The translations under genes and the position numbers were made by a program. A DNA stretch of 64,000 nucleotides from Boesenbergia rotunda (Eukaryota > Streptophyta > Magnoliopsida > Zingiberales > Zingiberaceae), in contig JAGFNQ010005410.1 in NCBI GenBank assembly GCA_024364735.1, forward strand, positions 1-64,000. Direction: 5' to 3'. Shown piece by piece: positions 46,301 to 59,420 of this stretch (position 1 is its first letter; every line of letters begins with the position of its first letter). Under the pieces are notes generated by a model that saw only the letters and a list, made by a program, of their open reading frames with translations, was not told the DNA's origin and searched no databases.

Positions 46301-47992
46301 TGTGCCCCTACCAATGATTTTCAACTTTCCACTATTCCCAAAGGAGACCGTCCCTTCTCTTAAGTAGCTAATAGTGGTGAATTTGCTCACATCCCCGGTC
46401 ATGTGTCTTGAGCATCCACTATCTACTATCCACATAGTTGAGGCCTCCTTCACCTTTACCTAAACAACATGGAAAACATACTCTTTTGGTACCCATATCT
46501 TTGATCCATAAGCATCATTTAGAAATCTCTTAGGTACCCATGCCTTCTTTGTGTTTCCCCTAGCCCCTAGTCTCCTAGATGCACCAATCCTACGGTAAGT
46601 GAGACAAAGGCCACTTCCTTTGTCTTAGGCCTATAACCCAACCCGGCCTTGTTATACACAGCCCTTTGACTGTTGATGATCATGTCCAGGTTACTAGATC
46701 CTACTTGGAATTTCCTAAGGGCCTTTGTGAGGTCATCTACTTGTTTCCTTAGTTCCCTATTTTCAGTTTCAAGATGTAAAGCATGTGAAGAAGTAGAACT
46801 AGCATGCAATTCTTTAAGTTTGGTGGATTCTACTCTAAGCATGACAATTTCTTCTTTTAGATCCTTAATTTTACTTCTAGCCTTAGCTAAGTCCATGTTA
46901 GTGCTAGAGATGATCTTTACTAAAGTGGATGAGGGTAAGTGATATACCTCACTTACCGAAGCTTCTGACTCTGATGATGAAGTGGATGAGCTCTCATCTT
47001 CACTACTTGAGCTTCGTTCATCATCTGATGAATCTGAGTGGTCTTGTGCCATAAGAGCGAAGTGGGAGACTTGCTCTTCTTCTTCCTCTGAGGATGATGG
47101 ATCATCCCATGTCGCCTTTAGGTTGGTGGCCCCCTTTTCCTTTCCCTTTGACTTCTTCTTGTCACTCTTCTTCTTCTCCTCCTTCTTGTCATCTCTTTTC
47201 TTCAATTGGGGGCACTCGTTCTTCATGTGTCCCTCTTGGTGGCAGTTGTAGCATATGATGTCTTTGGCCTTACCCTTACCTTTGGACCCTTTCCTAGCAT
47301 AGGACTTGTTAGACAAACTTTTAAAAGCTCTACGAAATTTTCTTACCATGAACGCCTCTTGATCGCTATCCAAGGAGGCGCTGGATTCCTCTGAATCTGA
47401 TGAGGATGAGTAAACCACCTTCTTCTTCTCCTTCCTCTTCTTCTTCTCCTTTTCTGCAACAAAGGCAATACCTTTCTCTTTGGCTGAGACATTAGCTTGC
47501 TCGTGTAGCTCAAATTCACAGGAAAAGTCGTCTAATTTAACAATTGACAAATCCCTTGATACCTTGTAAGCATCAACTATGGATGCCCACAAGGTGGTTC
47601 TCGGGAAGGCTTGTAGAACATACCTGACGATGTCCCGGTTCTCGATCTTCTCTCCAATCACATGGAGCTCATTGATCACTTCCTTTACCCTTCCATGTAG
47701 CTGGCTGACGGTCTCGTTGCTCTTCATGGATAGGGATTGTAGTTGGGCCACTAGCAAGTCCTTCTTGGCTCTTCTGGACTCGTTTGACCCCTCGTTTACA
47801 ATTCCACCAATTTGTCCCACAGTTCCTTGGCGCTCTTGAACGCCCCACCTTGTTCAGTTGCTCCTTCGAGAGCCCGCACTGCAGTGTGGTGGTGGCCTTG
47901 GCATTGGATTGCCCTTTTCATCACCTCCTTTGACCAGGATCTCATCGTGTTGGTTCTCCTCTTTCATCGACGGGGTGCCTCGAAGCCATCTG
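43366..47992 (-). pseudogene. Copia (Sirevirus-like) gag-pol polyprotein, element E, broken
   Basis: From the 5' side: gag with UBN2 region (from about 47950), CCHC knuckle CYNCHQEGHMKNEC (about 47215-47260), a Ser/Glu-rich linker, a coiled coil (ARSKIKDLKEEIVMLRVEST) and NKAGLGYRPKTK. Then protease (IVDSGCSRHMTG, 46453 onward), integrase (HRRLGH...CDACQEGKQ zinc finger; LLHIDLFD, RSDHGGEF and NGVVERRN giving D-D-E), reverse transcriptase (NKARLVARGF, YVDDIIFGS) and RNase H (YTDSDYAG, TEAEYVA, DIFTKPL). This domain order is Copia, and the gag coiled coil and AGLGY phrase suit the Sirevirus lineage. One-base deletions near 44803 and 44508 split pol. The gag start and PBS are absent because the sequence jumps to the LTR at the N at 47993. 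Confidence 0.9.
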
Positions 47993-47993
47993 N
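47993..47993. other. Ambiguous base at an abrupt internal-to-LTR junction
   Basis: The sequence reads gccatctgNcgtctaggcat. Element F at the same place has about 220 bp more (rest of gag start, leader, PBS and the first 8 bases of the LTR). The join is therefore probably a closed gap or misjoin. Confidence 0.8.
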
Positions 47994-48917
47994 CGTCTAG
48001 GCATGCTAGAGGGGGGTGAATAGCACTTTTTCGGATTGGATCTCTACAAATTTGTTAGCGCAGCGGAAATAATATGCAAATGAAAACAATTACAATGCTA
48101 ACACTTATTGTTTACTTGGTATCCACCCAGATGGGTGACTAGTCCAAGGATCCACGCCACGAGCACCACTTTTCACTATCGAAAACTCTCCTTGAGATGG
48201 AGAAACCTTTACAGTCGATCTTCCTCTTTTCAGAATACAGTAGAATACAAGATAGGAAGTGGAAAACACTCTTCAGATGAGCAGCACTTCGACACTGTAC
48301 GGAACCGTACTGTGCTCGTGCAAAATGGTGCTCCTTTTATAGGTGAACAGGACAAACTCGCTGTTTGTCCAGTCCCGCACCAGTCGACTGCCCCAAGGGC
48401 AGTCGACTGGTCTAGCATTAATTGCTAGCCAATGGCTAGTTTTTGGGGTATACCAGTCGACTGCCCCATGGGCAGTCGACTGGTCCGAGGCCGAAAACTT
48501 TCTGTGGGTTTTGGCAGTCGACTGCCCCAGGGCCAGTCGACTGCCCTGCCTCTCAGCTCAGCTCCAGCCACTCCGGACCTTCTCCTTCACGTGTGCCTTC
48601 AGGTCTGCTCCCTTAGCTTGCCTCTTGAAGTCCTCTTCCTCTGGCTATCGTCCCTCGGATGCGCACGCAAGCCTTCCCTTGGCTTGCCTCCATGCCAACC
48701 TTCACGTGTGCCCTTGAAGCCCACTTCCTGGCTTGCCATTGGAGCTCTCCTCCCTCGGCTCTCGTCCCTCGGATATGTCCAACATGTGTGATTCTCCAAG
48801 TCCTGCAAACTCAATCACACACATCAAATACAACATAACACTCTAACCTTAAACATATTCAACCACACACATCAAAACAATGATCTTCCAATCATTTAAG
48901 GGCCGATTGCCTCAACA
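47994..48917 (-). mobile_element. Middle LTR shared by elements E and F
   Basis: It lacks only the first eight bases of the LTR and ends in gattgcctcaACA next to a polypurine tract. It is closer to the right LTR (54701-55633) than to the left one: for example ttggatctctacaaatttg is common to these two only. Confidence 0.85.
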
Positions 48918-49888
48918 ATCTCCCCCTTTTTTATGTGTGGCAATATGTTTAAGTTAGAGAAAAATAACAACCACAATAACAATAGCAAAAGATAGCAATT
49001 GAAAAAGCATAAGACATAGTATCCCTAAGAGGTAACCTCCCCCTTAACCTATGTCTTCTTCCCATTTTCAATTTTAATCCTAATTCAAGTTATGTTTCCA
49101 CTTAACACTCAACAATCTTAAAAATGTAAGACTTATCAGAACCTAAGAGGTAACCTCCCCCTTAATCCATGTCTTCTCCCCATTTTTAATCATTCAAGAT
49201 CTAAGTGAGAAAGAAAAACTTTAAACCATCCATTCCAAGATAAAAATTCTAACTTAAACCACTCATTCTCCCCCTTTGACACCATCAAAAGGATTGCCTT
49301 AAGCACCCCAACCCTATGACACCAAATGAGAGAAAGTTGGATTTCTGAAATTTCTCACAGAAGCTGAAACTGGTCGTGCCAGTCGACTGCCCATGGGGCA
49401 GTCGACTGATACGCCATCAGTCTGAATTTTCAGCTTTTCTGTCGAATTTCAGAAACTCCCAGAAAATTCCAGAAAATTTCAAAAATTGTAAAATTTTGCA
49501 TACATGTTTAACATGATATACTTTATCAGAGAAAAATATTAGTCCATATAAAATTTCAAACATGTATGACTTTTGATAAAAATCCAAAAACCTTGAAAAC
49601 CACTACATTTTGTATCACCCTTTCAATCCAATTTTGCAATTTTGTAACTTTCAAAATCATGGCAAAGTATATAAAGCATAAAATGGTTTTCAAAGATTTA
49701 AAATGTCCAACTATGATCTTTGGGCAAAGTGTCCATTGATTAAACACTTGCCTTCCTCATAGTTGGTCTAGTTTTAATATTTTGATACTTCTAATGGTCT
49801 AACAATGTGCCACAAGCACAAGTGAGCCAAATGTATCATCCTAATGGATCAAGCACCCTTTTTCAAAGCTAATATCTCCAAGTTCATC
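48918..49888 (-). mobile_element. Non-coding 3' region of element F
   Basis: It is collinear with 42397-43365, with the same repeated polypurine tracts and the cagtcgactgccc hairpin at about 49379-49407. No ORF is supported. Confidence 0.6.
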
Positions 49889-52800
49889 CTAAACGTCCAC
49901 AAAACACATTCCAATGCCTCTTCTTAAGGATGTAAACTCCGATTCGGGAAGAGGCTTGGTAAAGATGTCGGCTAGGTTTGACTTTGATTCAACATAGTGT
50001 AGTTCTATGTCTCCCCTTGCCACATCGTCTCTAATGAAGTGATGTTTCACTTCAATGTGTTTTGTCCTAGAATGGTCAAACGGATTTTTGGTCAAATTTA
50101 TTATACTTACATTATCACACAAGACTTTGACTTTTGTGTAATGTAACTCATAATCTTCTAAGGTGTGCATGATCCAAAGGAGTTGGGAAACACACCCACC
50201 CATTGCCACATATTCTGCTTCCGTTGTTGATAGGGCAACACATGGTTGTTTTCTACTACTCCAACTAACTAAGGAAGACCCAAGGAATTGACACCCTCCA
50301 CTAGTGCTTTTCCTATCTAGCTTACAACCCACATAATCAGAGTCGGTGTATCCAATTAGATCAACACTAGGAGTTCTAGGATTCCAAAGTCCGACATTTA
50401 GGGTACCTTTCACATATCTTAGGACGCTCTTAACTACAACCAAATGGGACTCTTTGGCACAAGATTGGTACCTTGCACACATACCTACCGTAAAAAGTAT
50501 GTCGGGTCTACTAGCGGTTAGATATAGGAGGCTACCAATCATGCTTCTGTATTGTTTAGAGTCTACCATTTTCCCTTCAAGGTCAATATCCATTTTCACA
50601 TTGGTTCCTATGGGTGTAGGTGCTACCTTAGCATTTTCTAAACCAAATTTCTTTAACATCTCCTTAGCATATTTGGTTTGAAAGACATGTGTACCTTCAT
50701 TAGTTTACTTAACTTGAAGACCTAAAAAGAAGTTCAACTCTCCTACAAGACTCATTTCAAATTCATCTTCCATACACTTGATGAATTCTTGTAGGAAGTC
50801 ATTATTTGTTGACCTAAAAATGATATCGTCTACATAGACTTGGGCAACAAATATGTCCTTGTCCTTAGATTTTAGGAACAATGTAGGGTCAATTGTTCCT
50901 CTCCTAAACCCCTTAGACACCAAAAATGAAGAAAGTCTTTCATACCAAGCCCGGGGAGCTTGTTACAATCCATATAAGGCTTTTCTTAATTTAAGCACGT
51001 GTCTTGGATAGTTAGGGTCCTCAAACCCAGGGGGTTGCTCTACATAGACCTCTTCCTTAATGATCTCATTAAGAAATGCCGAGTTCACATCCATTTGGTG
51101 GAGTGTGAAGCCCATGTGAGCGACATAGGCTAGTAGAATTCTAATAGATTCTAACATAGCTACGGGGGCATAAGTCTCATCATAATCTAGTCCCTCAACT
51201 TGGTTAAACCCTCTAGCTACCAATCTAGCCTTGTTCCTAGTGATTTTACCTTGGTCATCTAGTTTGTTCCTAAAGACCCATCTTGTGGTTACAATGGTGC
51301 AATCATTGGGCCTAGGAACTAACTCCCAAACTTCACTTCTCTCAAATTGATTTAGCTCTTCTTGCATAGCTAAAACCCAATCAGCATCTCCCAATGCTTC
51401 ATCAATGGTCTTGGGTTCTAATTGGGAGATTAGAGCTATTTGACTAGTTTGATCCCTAAAATAGGACCTAGTCATTACTCCTTGAGTTACATCACCAACT
51501 ATTTGGTCAATCGGATGATCATGGTGATGTCTCAAGGGCCTAGAGGTTGTGGGTTCATTTACTCCTTCTTCCTCATCCTCTAGGGTACTTCTTACTCCCC
51601 CCTTGATCATTGCCCTCCAAATGTAGATCTTGGATTCTTTGGGAAAAGGGTTGGACCTCTTCTATATCCTTATCAATTGAGGCTTTTCTAGGGTAGATAC
51701 TAGTTGTTTCATCAAATTTAACGTTCGAGGACTCTTCAATCACTTTTGTCCTCTTGTTGTAAACTCTATAACCCCTACTAGTCAATGAGTACCCTACTAG
51801 AATTCCTTCATCGGCTTTTGACTCAAATTTCCTTAGGTCATCTTTGGTATTTAAGATGTAGACTTTACATCCAAAGACCCTAAAATAGTGGACTTGAGGT
51901 ACCCTTCCATTCCATAGTTCAAAAGGTGTTTTTCCTAGGAACCTATGTACCAAAACCCGGTTTTGAATATAGCAAGCGGTGTTAACCAATTTGGCCCAAA
52001 AATAGCTAGTAAGGGAGTATGCATTAAGCATAGTCCTAGCAGCTTCTTGTAGGGCTCGATTTCTCCTCTCAACTACCCCATTTTGTTGAGGAGTCCTTGG
52101 GCATGAAAATTCATGCTTGTACCCATTTTCAATATAAAATTGTGTGAAACTTGCGTTTTGGAACTCCCCACCGTGGTCACTCCTAATTCGATTTATTTTG
52201 ATTTGTTTTTCGTTTTCTACCCTTTTACTAAATCCTATAAAAATCTCTAGGGTATTATCCTTATGTTTCAAGAAATAAACCCATGTAAACCTAGAAAAAT
52301 CATCTACTATGACTAGGCAATATTTACTCCCTACAAGTGAGGGAGTACTATGACAATCAAATAAATCTATATGCAAAAGTTCTAAAGGTAAAGAAGTAGT
52401 GGTTAGGGTTTTACCTTTGTGTGATGCTTTTGATTGCTTACCCTCTTGGCATGCATCACACAACTTGGTCTTCTCGTACTTGATCATTGGTAGCCCCTTC
52501 ACCAACTCTTCCTTGGCCACTCTTGCAATGCTCCTCATGTTGACATGTCCAAGTCTCCGGTGCCACAACCATCCTTCTTCTTCTTTGGACATGAAATACT
52601 TAGCAACATTGTTAGAAGCATAAGTAAGATCAAGATAATATAAATTTGCCTCTCTAAACCCTTCTAATATGATAGTATTTGATTCATTATGCCTTATTAT
52701 ACATTTCCTAGCATGAAATTCAACTCTAAAAACCGGCATCACATAATTACTCACACTTAATAAATTGAACTTCATATCTTTGATTAAAAGTACCTTATGT

Positions 52801-54643
52801 ATAGAAATGGTGGAAGATACCTCAATTGTGCCCCTACCAATGATTTTCAACTTTCCACTATTCCCAAAGGAGACCGTCTCTTCTCTTAAGTAGCTAATAG
52901 TGGTGAATTTGCTCACATCCCCGATCATGTGTCTTGAGCATCCACTATCTACTATCCACATAATTGAGGCCTCCTTCACCATTACCTAAACAACATGGAA
53001 AACATACTCTTTTGGTACCCATATCTTTGATCCATAAGCATCATTTAGAAATCTCTTAGGTACCCATGCCTTCTTTGTGGTTCCCCTAGCCCCTAGTCTC
53101 CTAGATGCACCAATCCTACCGGTAAGTAAGACAAAGGCTACCTCCTTTGTCCTAGGCCTATATCCTAAGCCGGCCTTGTTATATACAACCCTTTGGCTGT
53201 TGATGATCATATCTAGGTTACTAGATCCTACTTGAAATTTCCTAAGGGTCTTCGTAAGGTCATCTACCTATTTCCTTAGTTCCCTATTTTCAGTTTCAGC
53301 ATGTAAAGCATGTGGAGAAGTAGAACTAGCATACAATTCTTTAAGTTTAGTAGATTCTACTCTAAGCATGACAATTTCTTCTTTTAGATCCTTAATTTTA
53401 CTTCTAGCCTTAGCTAAGTCCATGTTAGTGCTAGAAATTATCTTTACTAAAGTAGAGGAGGATAAGTGGTATACCTCACTTACCGAAGCTTCTGACTCTG
53501 ATGATGAAGTGGAGGAGCTCTCATCTTCACTACTTGAGCTTCGTTCATCATCTGATGAATCTGAGTGGTCTTGTGCCATAAGAGCAAAGTGGGAGACTTG
53601 CTCTTCTTCTTCCTCTGAGGATGATGGATCATCACATGTCGCCTTTAGGTTGGTGGCACCCTTCTCCTTTCCTTTTGACTTCTTCTTGTCCCCTTTCTTC
53701 TTCTCCTCCTTCTTGTCATCTCTTTTCTTCAATTGGGGGCACTCGTTCTTCATGTGTCCCTCTTAATGGCAGTTGTAACATATGATGTCCTTGGTCTTAC
53801 CCTTATCTTTGGACCCTTTCCTAGCATAGGACTTGTTAGACAAACTTTTAAAAGCTCTACGAAATTTTCTTACCATGAACGCCTCTTGATCGCTATCCAA
53901 GGAGGCACTGGATTCTTCTGAGTCTGATGATGAGGAGTAGATCACTTTCTTCTTCTCTTTCCTTTTCTTCTTCTCCTTTTCTGCAACAAAGGCAATACCC
54001 TTCTCTTTGGCCGAGACATTAGCTTGCTCGTGTAGCTCAAATTCACAGAAAAGGTCGTCTAATTTAACAATTGACAAATCCCTCGATACCTTGTATGCAT
54101 CAACCGTAGATGCCCACAAGGTGGTTCTCGGGAAGGCTTGAAAAACATACCTGACGATGTCCCGGTTCTCGATCTTCTCTCCAATCACATGGAGCTCATT
54201 TATCACTTCCTTTACCCTTCCATGTAGCTGGCTGACGGTCTCGTTGCTCTTCATGGATAGGGATTGTAGTTGGGCCACTAGCAAGTCCTTCTTGGCTCTT
54301 CTGGACTCATTTGACCCCTCGTTCAATTCCACCAACTTGTGCCACAGTTCCTTAGCACTCTTGAACGGCCCCACCTTGTTCAGTTGCTCCTTCGAGAGCC
54401 CGCACTGCAGTGTGGTGGTGGCCTTGGCATTGGATTGCACCCTCTTCATCACCTCCTTTGACCAAGATCTCATCGGTGTTGGTTCTCCTTTTTCATCGAC
54501 GGGCGCCTCGAAGCCATCTGCAACACTAATCCAATTTTCAATATCATTCATAAGATAGTATTGCATCCTACCTTTCCAGTAAGCGAAGTCGTTTCGTCGA
54601 AGAAAGGTGGTCATGCGGTGGAGTATCCCTCTTGGAACGCCAT
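49889..54643 (-). pseudogene. Copia (Sirevirus-like) gag-pol polyprotein, element F, broken
   Basis: The domains are as in element E: gag from an ATG at 54643 (frame broken within ten codons by a shift; the long gag frame runs from 54614), knuckle, linker and coiled coil (53753-53268), protease and integrase (52982-51573, IVDSGCSRH, RSDHGGEF), reverse transcriptase (51610-50963 and 50923-50705, YVDDIIF) and RNase H (50659-49889). Stops at about 53765 (inside the CCHC knuckle), 53268 and 50705 look like Gln codons changed to TAA/TAG when set against E. One at about 50963 looks like Lys to stop. An extra C near 51600 shifts the frame. Where E has pol deletions, F is intact, so the two copies carry different lesions. 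Confidence 0.9.
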
Positions 54644-54686
54644 TAAATTTGCTTCGGTTGACGGTTAGTTCTTCCGAAACACACCG

Positions 54687-54698
54687 GCTCTGATACCA
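54687..54698 (-). other. Primer binding site (initiator tRNA-Met) of element F
   Basis: gctctgatacca lies two bases inside the LTR start at 54701. The corresponding site of element E is missing. Confidence 0.88.
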
Positions 54699-54700
54699 AC

Positions 54701-55633
54701 TGAAAGATCGTCTAAGCGTGCTAGAGGGGGGGTGAATAGCACTTTTTCGGATTGGATCTCTACAAATTTGTTAGCGCATCGGAAATAATATGCAAATGAA
54801 AACAATTACAATGCTAACACTTATGGTTTACTTGGTATCCACCTAGATGGGTGACTAGTCCAAGGATCCACGCCACGAGTACCACTTTTCACTATCGAAA
54901 ACTCTCCTTGAGGTGGAGAAACCTTTACAGTCGATCTTCCTCTTTTCAGAATACAGTAGAATATAAGAGAGGAAGTGGAAAACACTCTTCAGACGAGCAG
55001 CACTTCGACACTGTATGGAACCGTACCGTGCTCGTGCAAAAAGGTGCTCCTTTTATAGGTTAATAGGACAAACTCGTAGTCTGTCCAGTCCCGCACCAAT
55101 CGACTGCCCCAAGGGCAGTCGACTAGTCTAGCATTAATTGCTAGCCAACGGCTAGATTTCGGGGTATACCAGTCGACTGCCCCATAGGCAGTCGACTGGT
55201 CCGAGGCTGAAAACTTTCTGTGGGTTTTGGCAGTCGACTGCCCCAGGGCCAGTCGACTGCCCTGCCTCTCAGCTCATCTCCAGCCACTCCAGACCTTCTC
55301 CTTCACGTGTGCCTTCAGGTCTGCTCCCTTAGCTTGCCTCTTGAAGTCCTCTTCCTCTAGCTATCGTCCCTCGGATGCGCACGCAAGCCTTCCCTTGGCT
55401 TGCCTCCATGCCACCCTTCACGTGTGCCCTTGAAGTCCACTTCCTGGCTTGCCCTTAGAGCTCTCCTCCCTCGGCTCTTGTCCCTCGGATATGTCCAACA
55501 TGTGTGATTCTCCAAGTCCTGTAAACTCAATCACATACATCAAATACAACATAACACTCTAACCTTAAACATATTCAACCACACACATCAAAACCATGAT
55601 CTTCCAATCATTTAAGGGTCGATTGCCTCAACA
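54701..55633 (-). mobile_element. 5' LTR of Sirevirus-like element F
   Basis: TGAAAGATCGTCTAAGCGTG...gattgcctcaACA, 933 bp. It carries the gctagagggggggtgaatag motif (54719-54738) and cagtcgactg palindromes (55100-55265). The outside flanks of the E-F array (cttgg on the left, tatat on the right) do not match. Confidence 0.88.
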
Positions 55634-56519
55634 TATATAGGCTACAATAGGGACCATGAGGAGGAGTTGGGTCTTGGTTTCCTAATGGATCCAAAGCCCA
55701 ATCCATTAATGATAACCCGGTCCACTAAGGGTTATCTTTGAACTAGCACACCAACTCCATAAATAAATATGGGCTCCACCATATTATGTGTATATAATCT
55801 CCCCGTGTTTAAGATCTCGCATGTCCATTAATTAATTAAATTACTGACAATTTAATTAATTAATATCTAACTCCATGAGTAGTACCACTCAACCTTATCA
55901 TCATGTCGGACCAAGTCCATCTGCAGGATTTACATGATGAACTTTATGAGCTCCTCAAGGGGACATCATCATCCTAACGTATAAGGATATAGTTTCCTTC
56001 TATAATCAACGACACACCTTGTAAATAATATTATTTTCTAATTTACTGGGCCTATTTATTTAACAAATAAATCACACCCACTGGTAAATCAAAGAAATAG
56101 ATATTAAGTACATGTGCCCGTTATTATATCGGGATTAAGAGCATGTACACTATAATATCTGAGGTATGATTCGATTATATAGTCAGTATAAATCGAATTA
56201 CCTCTAAGTCGGTCCTACTTAATACACACAAAGTGTACTAGTGTAATTCTATAGTTAAGATAAACTAATACCAAATTACACTACAACCATTCCGATGGTT
56301 TGTCCAAATCCATCTCGGTTGTGAGCATTTACTTATACTTTACAAGGGACTGATAACATGATCTTTTGTGTGGCACCACACACCATGTTATCTATAATGT
56401 AAAATAAAGGACAATATGCACACATATAATAAATATAAAACATAGCAATGACCATGTGATTCTTATTCCTAAATGTAGATGTTTATACAAAAGTTAGGCT
56501 TTTAGTATACATCCTAACA
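55634..56519 (-). mobile_element. LTR fragment of a different Copia family
   Basis: Read on the minus strand it begins TGTTAGGATGTATACTAAAAG at 56519, a start common in plant Copia LTRs, and runs to gcctatata at 55634 where the F LTR cuts it. It includes acatgcgagatcttaaacac and a ttaattaattaaa palindrome. There is no coding sequence. Confidence 0.6.
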
Positions 56520-56754
56520 AAAGTCCTATTTGGTTTAACCCTTGATCACTTTGACTACACCTTATATTGTCACTACCAAACATCAGGTTTTGTTTGGCTA
56601 ACCCTTTGTCAAACTGATCAAATCTGGGTTTATCTTACCAAACACCTGGTCATGTTTGGCTAACCCTTTGTCACTTTGACTAGACCTTAGTATATTGTCA
56701 AACATCGAAATACTAGAGGTTGACTGTGCATAACTGATGCACTTTGCACCAACA
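56520..56754 (-). mobile_element. 3' LTR fragment of Copia element G
   Basis: The last 235 bp match the end of the 5' LTR of G (62100-62335), including ttggctaaccctttgtcac and cactttgcaccAACA, followed by a polypurine tract (aaaaagggggagat on the minus strand). The rest of this LTR is displaced by the fragment to its left. Confidence 0.75.
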
Positions 56755-59050
56755 ATCTCCCCCTTTTTGATGTTTGATAATAATCTTAAGTTAGGTTAGG
56801 TCTAAGAGTTCTAGGTTTAAACTTGGGTGAAATAAAAAAAAAACCTAACTTAAGTACTCTCTCCCCCTTTGGCACACATCAAAAAGAAAATAAAGAATAA
56901 TAACACAGATTTTTTAAGAAAATTTGCACCAACAATAAGATTTTTTGAATATATTTAAGTTTCTATAAAAAAACATAATTTTCAAAAATTCTCTTTTTAT
57001 TAGCAAATTCAAGTACCTTATCAGAAAAATATTTTAAGAGATACTAAGAACTTGATTAAAATTTGACAGAATAATTACTTTATCGATTTGAATTTTCCTA
57101 AATTTGACACAGTCCTAGGAATCTTACTAACTACAAGAAAATTTCCTATGTGTCTTAGAGATTTTCAATAAAGATAAAGTATTTTCAAAGTATTTTGATT
57201 TTTGAAAAATAGTAGATTATTTGAATTGGCTTCCTCCCCAATCTGACACATTCCTAAGAACTCTTGTTAACTACAAGGAAAAACTTTCCTATGTGTCTTG
57301 AAGATTTTTCCAAACTCAAAAAAATAAAGTATTTTTAAAAGGATAGAGTTTTTGAAAATATAATATGTTTGAAACTTCTAAGGTTTCTTTTAATTTGAAC
57401 CTCCCCCTAAACCTGACACAGTCCTAGGAAGCTTGTTGATTACAAGTTGATCTGCCTCTAAGTCTTAGGGTTGAATTCAAACGAAAAGAATTTAAAAAGT
57501 TTAAGAAATATTTTGAAGTTTTTCAAAATATAGTGTCTTTGAAACTCTTAATGTTTTTTTTAATTTGAACCTCCCCCTAAACATGACATAGTCCTAGGAA
57601 GCTTGTTGACTACAAGTTAATCTTCCTCTGAGTCATAGAGTTTGATTCAAACAAAAAGAATTACAATAGAAATTTTATGAAATATTTTTAAAATAATCAG
57701 AAATTGAAATACATTAATTTCTTTTGATTAGGACTCCTCCTAAACCTGACACAATCTTAGGAATTCTTGTAGATCATAAAAAAACATCCTATGTGTCTTT
57801 AGATTTTATCCAAATCAAAAGAGCAATTAAAGTAATTTTTGAAAAATATTTTTGAAAGATATTTTGAAATACATAATAACTTTTTGAAACATATTTTTCG
57901 AAAAGAATTTTGAAAGACATAATAATTTTTGAGCAAAAATTATTTTGAAAGTGATAAATTTTCCAAAAAGAGTAATTTTTGAAAAATAATTATCAAAGAA
58001 TTAAAAAAAATATAGACACCCCATGAACCTGACACCTTCTGGCTACCCTTGTTAACTAAGGAACTCTACCTAAGTGTTGTAAAGGACTTTAGTGTGGACT
58101 TAGAAGGTTTGTGTCTAAGTGTAGGTCGACCAATTTTTCGAAAAGATATATAATTTTTTGAAAATATATTTATAGGTATGCACCCAATCAAGCATGAAAT
58201 TCATTAAAACATTATTATGTTTAAATATTATTTTGAAAATAAATTTTTAATAAAATATTCTAATGATTTTGAAAATATTTTTAAAGATCATTATCAATTG
58301 ATTAGTCCTTATCATCTCACCCATTCTATGTGTCGCAGTACAAGCAAGCATGGTAGCCTTATGAGTGTATGTGAGATGCTTGACTAATTTTTCTCAATTT
58401 TAATTTTATAGATTGCTTGACCTTGAGTTAGATTCAAGTTTAACAATAAGTAAATTTAGAATAAATTTTTATAATTGGCTTCCAGGTCTTAGCGAGGCAC
58501 AGGGGTCTTCTTTGGTCGTAACCTTATTGGATCATCAACCTTTCCTAGACAAAGCCTTTTAAAAAAATGATACTTTCAATTTACTCTTTTGAAAACTTTG
58601 GTCTAACTAGTCTATGATGTGGCGAGGTAGCTTCGGCTAGTTCCACTTAGCTAAGTCGACCAAGTCGGGTACTCCTTACCCTTCCTGACTTCTTAGACCA
58701 AGCTTCCCTAACGTACTATCATCTCACCCCACCCTAGTACTATGTTAGGCAAGAATCAACCAATCTTTTTCCTATTTAGCCATTCTAAATTAAGCAGAAA
58801 ATAAGCTAGCATGAATGACATGACAAATATATATAAAAAAATAGGCAGATGCATGAGTATGACAGTTATGCATGTATCAATCAAGTCAAGTCATTTTAAT
58901 TAGGTTTCTAATAAAGTATCAAATTCTTGATTTGATACAGAATATGTGAACTCACAAATATGTCAACCCACTTTGACATATTTATTATTATTAAGTTAAA
59001 TGTTTCAGTTGAGTAGGATTTAATTTAGTTTCATATTTAAAGGTAATTAA
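56755..59050 (-). mobile_element. Non-coding 3' internal region of element G
   Basis: A/T-rich, with repeated phrases (cctgacacagtcctaggaa-like at 57100, 57240, 57413, 57578, 57745) about every 150-170 bp and C-rich cctccccct tracts beside some of them. No pol sequence is present. Similar non-coding sequence follows gag in element H near 63500-63660 (gtgagatgct). Confidence 0.5.
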
Positions 59051-59420
59051 TTGGAATTTAGTTCATGGATTTTGTTGAATTAATAATTGAATTTGTTATT
59101 AAAGTTGAATTGTTCATTAATTAAGATTAAGAGTTAATAAAAATTTAAGTTGTAGAATTAATTAAAGATTAATTAGTTAAGAATTAATTAAAGTTTAAAA
59201 TGTTAAGAATTAATTAAAGTTTAAATTGTTAAGAATTAATTAAAGTTTAAATTATTAAGAATTAATTAAGGTTTACATTATTAAGAATTAATTAGTTTAA
59301 ATTATTAAGAATTAATTAAAGTTTAAATTATTATGAATTAATTATAATTAAAGTTTAAATTGTTAAGAATTAATTATAATTAAAGTTTAAATTATTAAGA
59401 ATTAATTTATGTTATTAAAT
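59051..59420. repeat. Short tandem array, ttaagaattaattaaagttt
   Basis: Around a dozen imperfect copies of a 22-25 bp unit made almost only of A and T, with ttaattaa palindromes. It adjoins the Asn-rich frame. Confidence 0.85.

Noticed and set aside
46673..47251. Plus-strand frames opposite the gag of element E, and similar ones opposite F
   Set aside because: They are Ser/Leu-rich antisense readings of the acidic and coiled-coil gag region.
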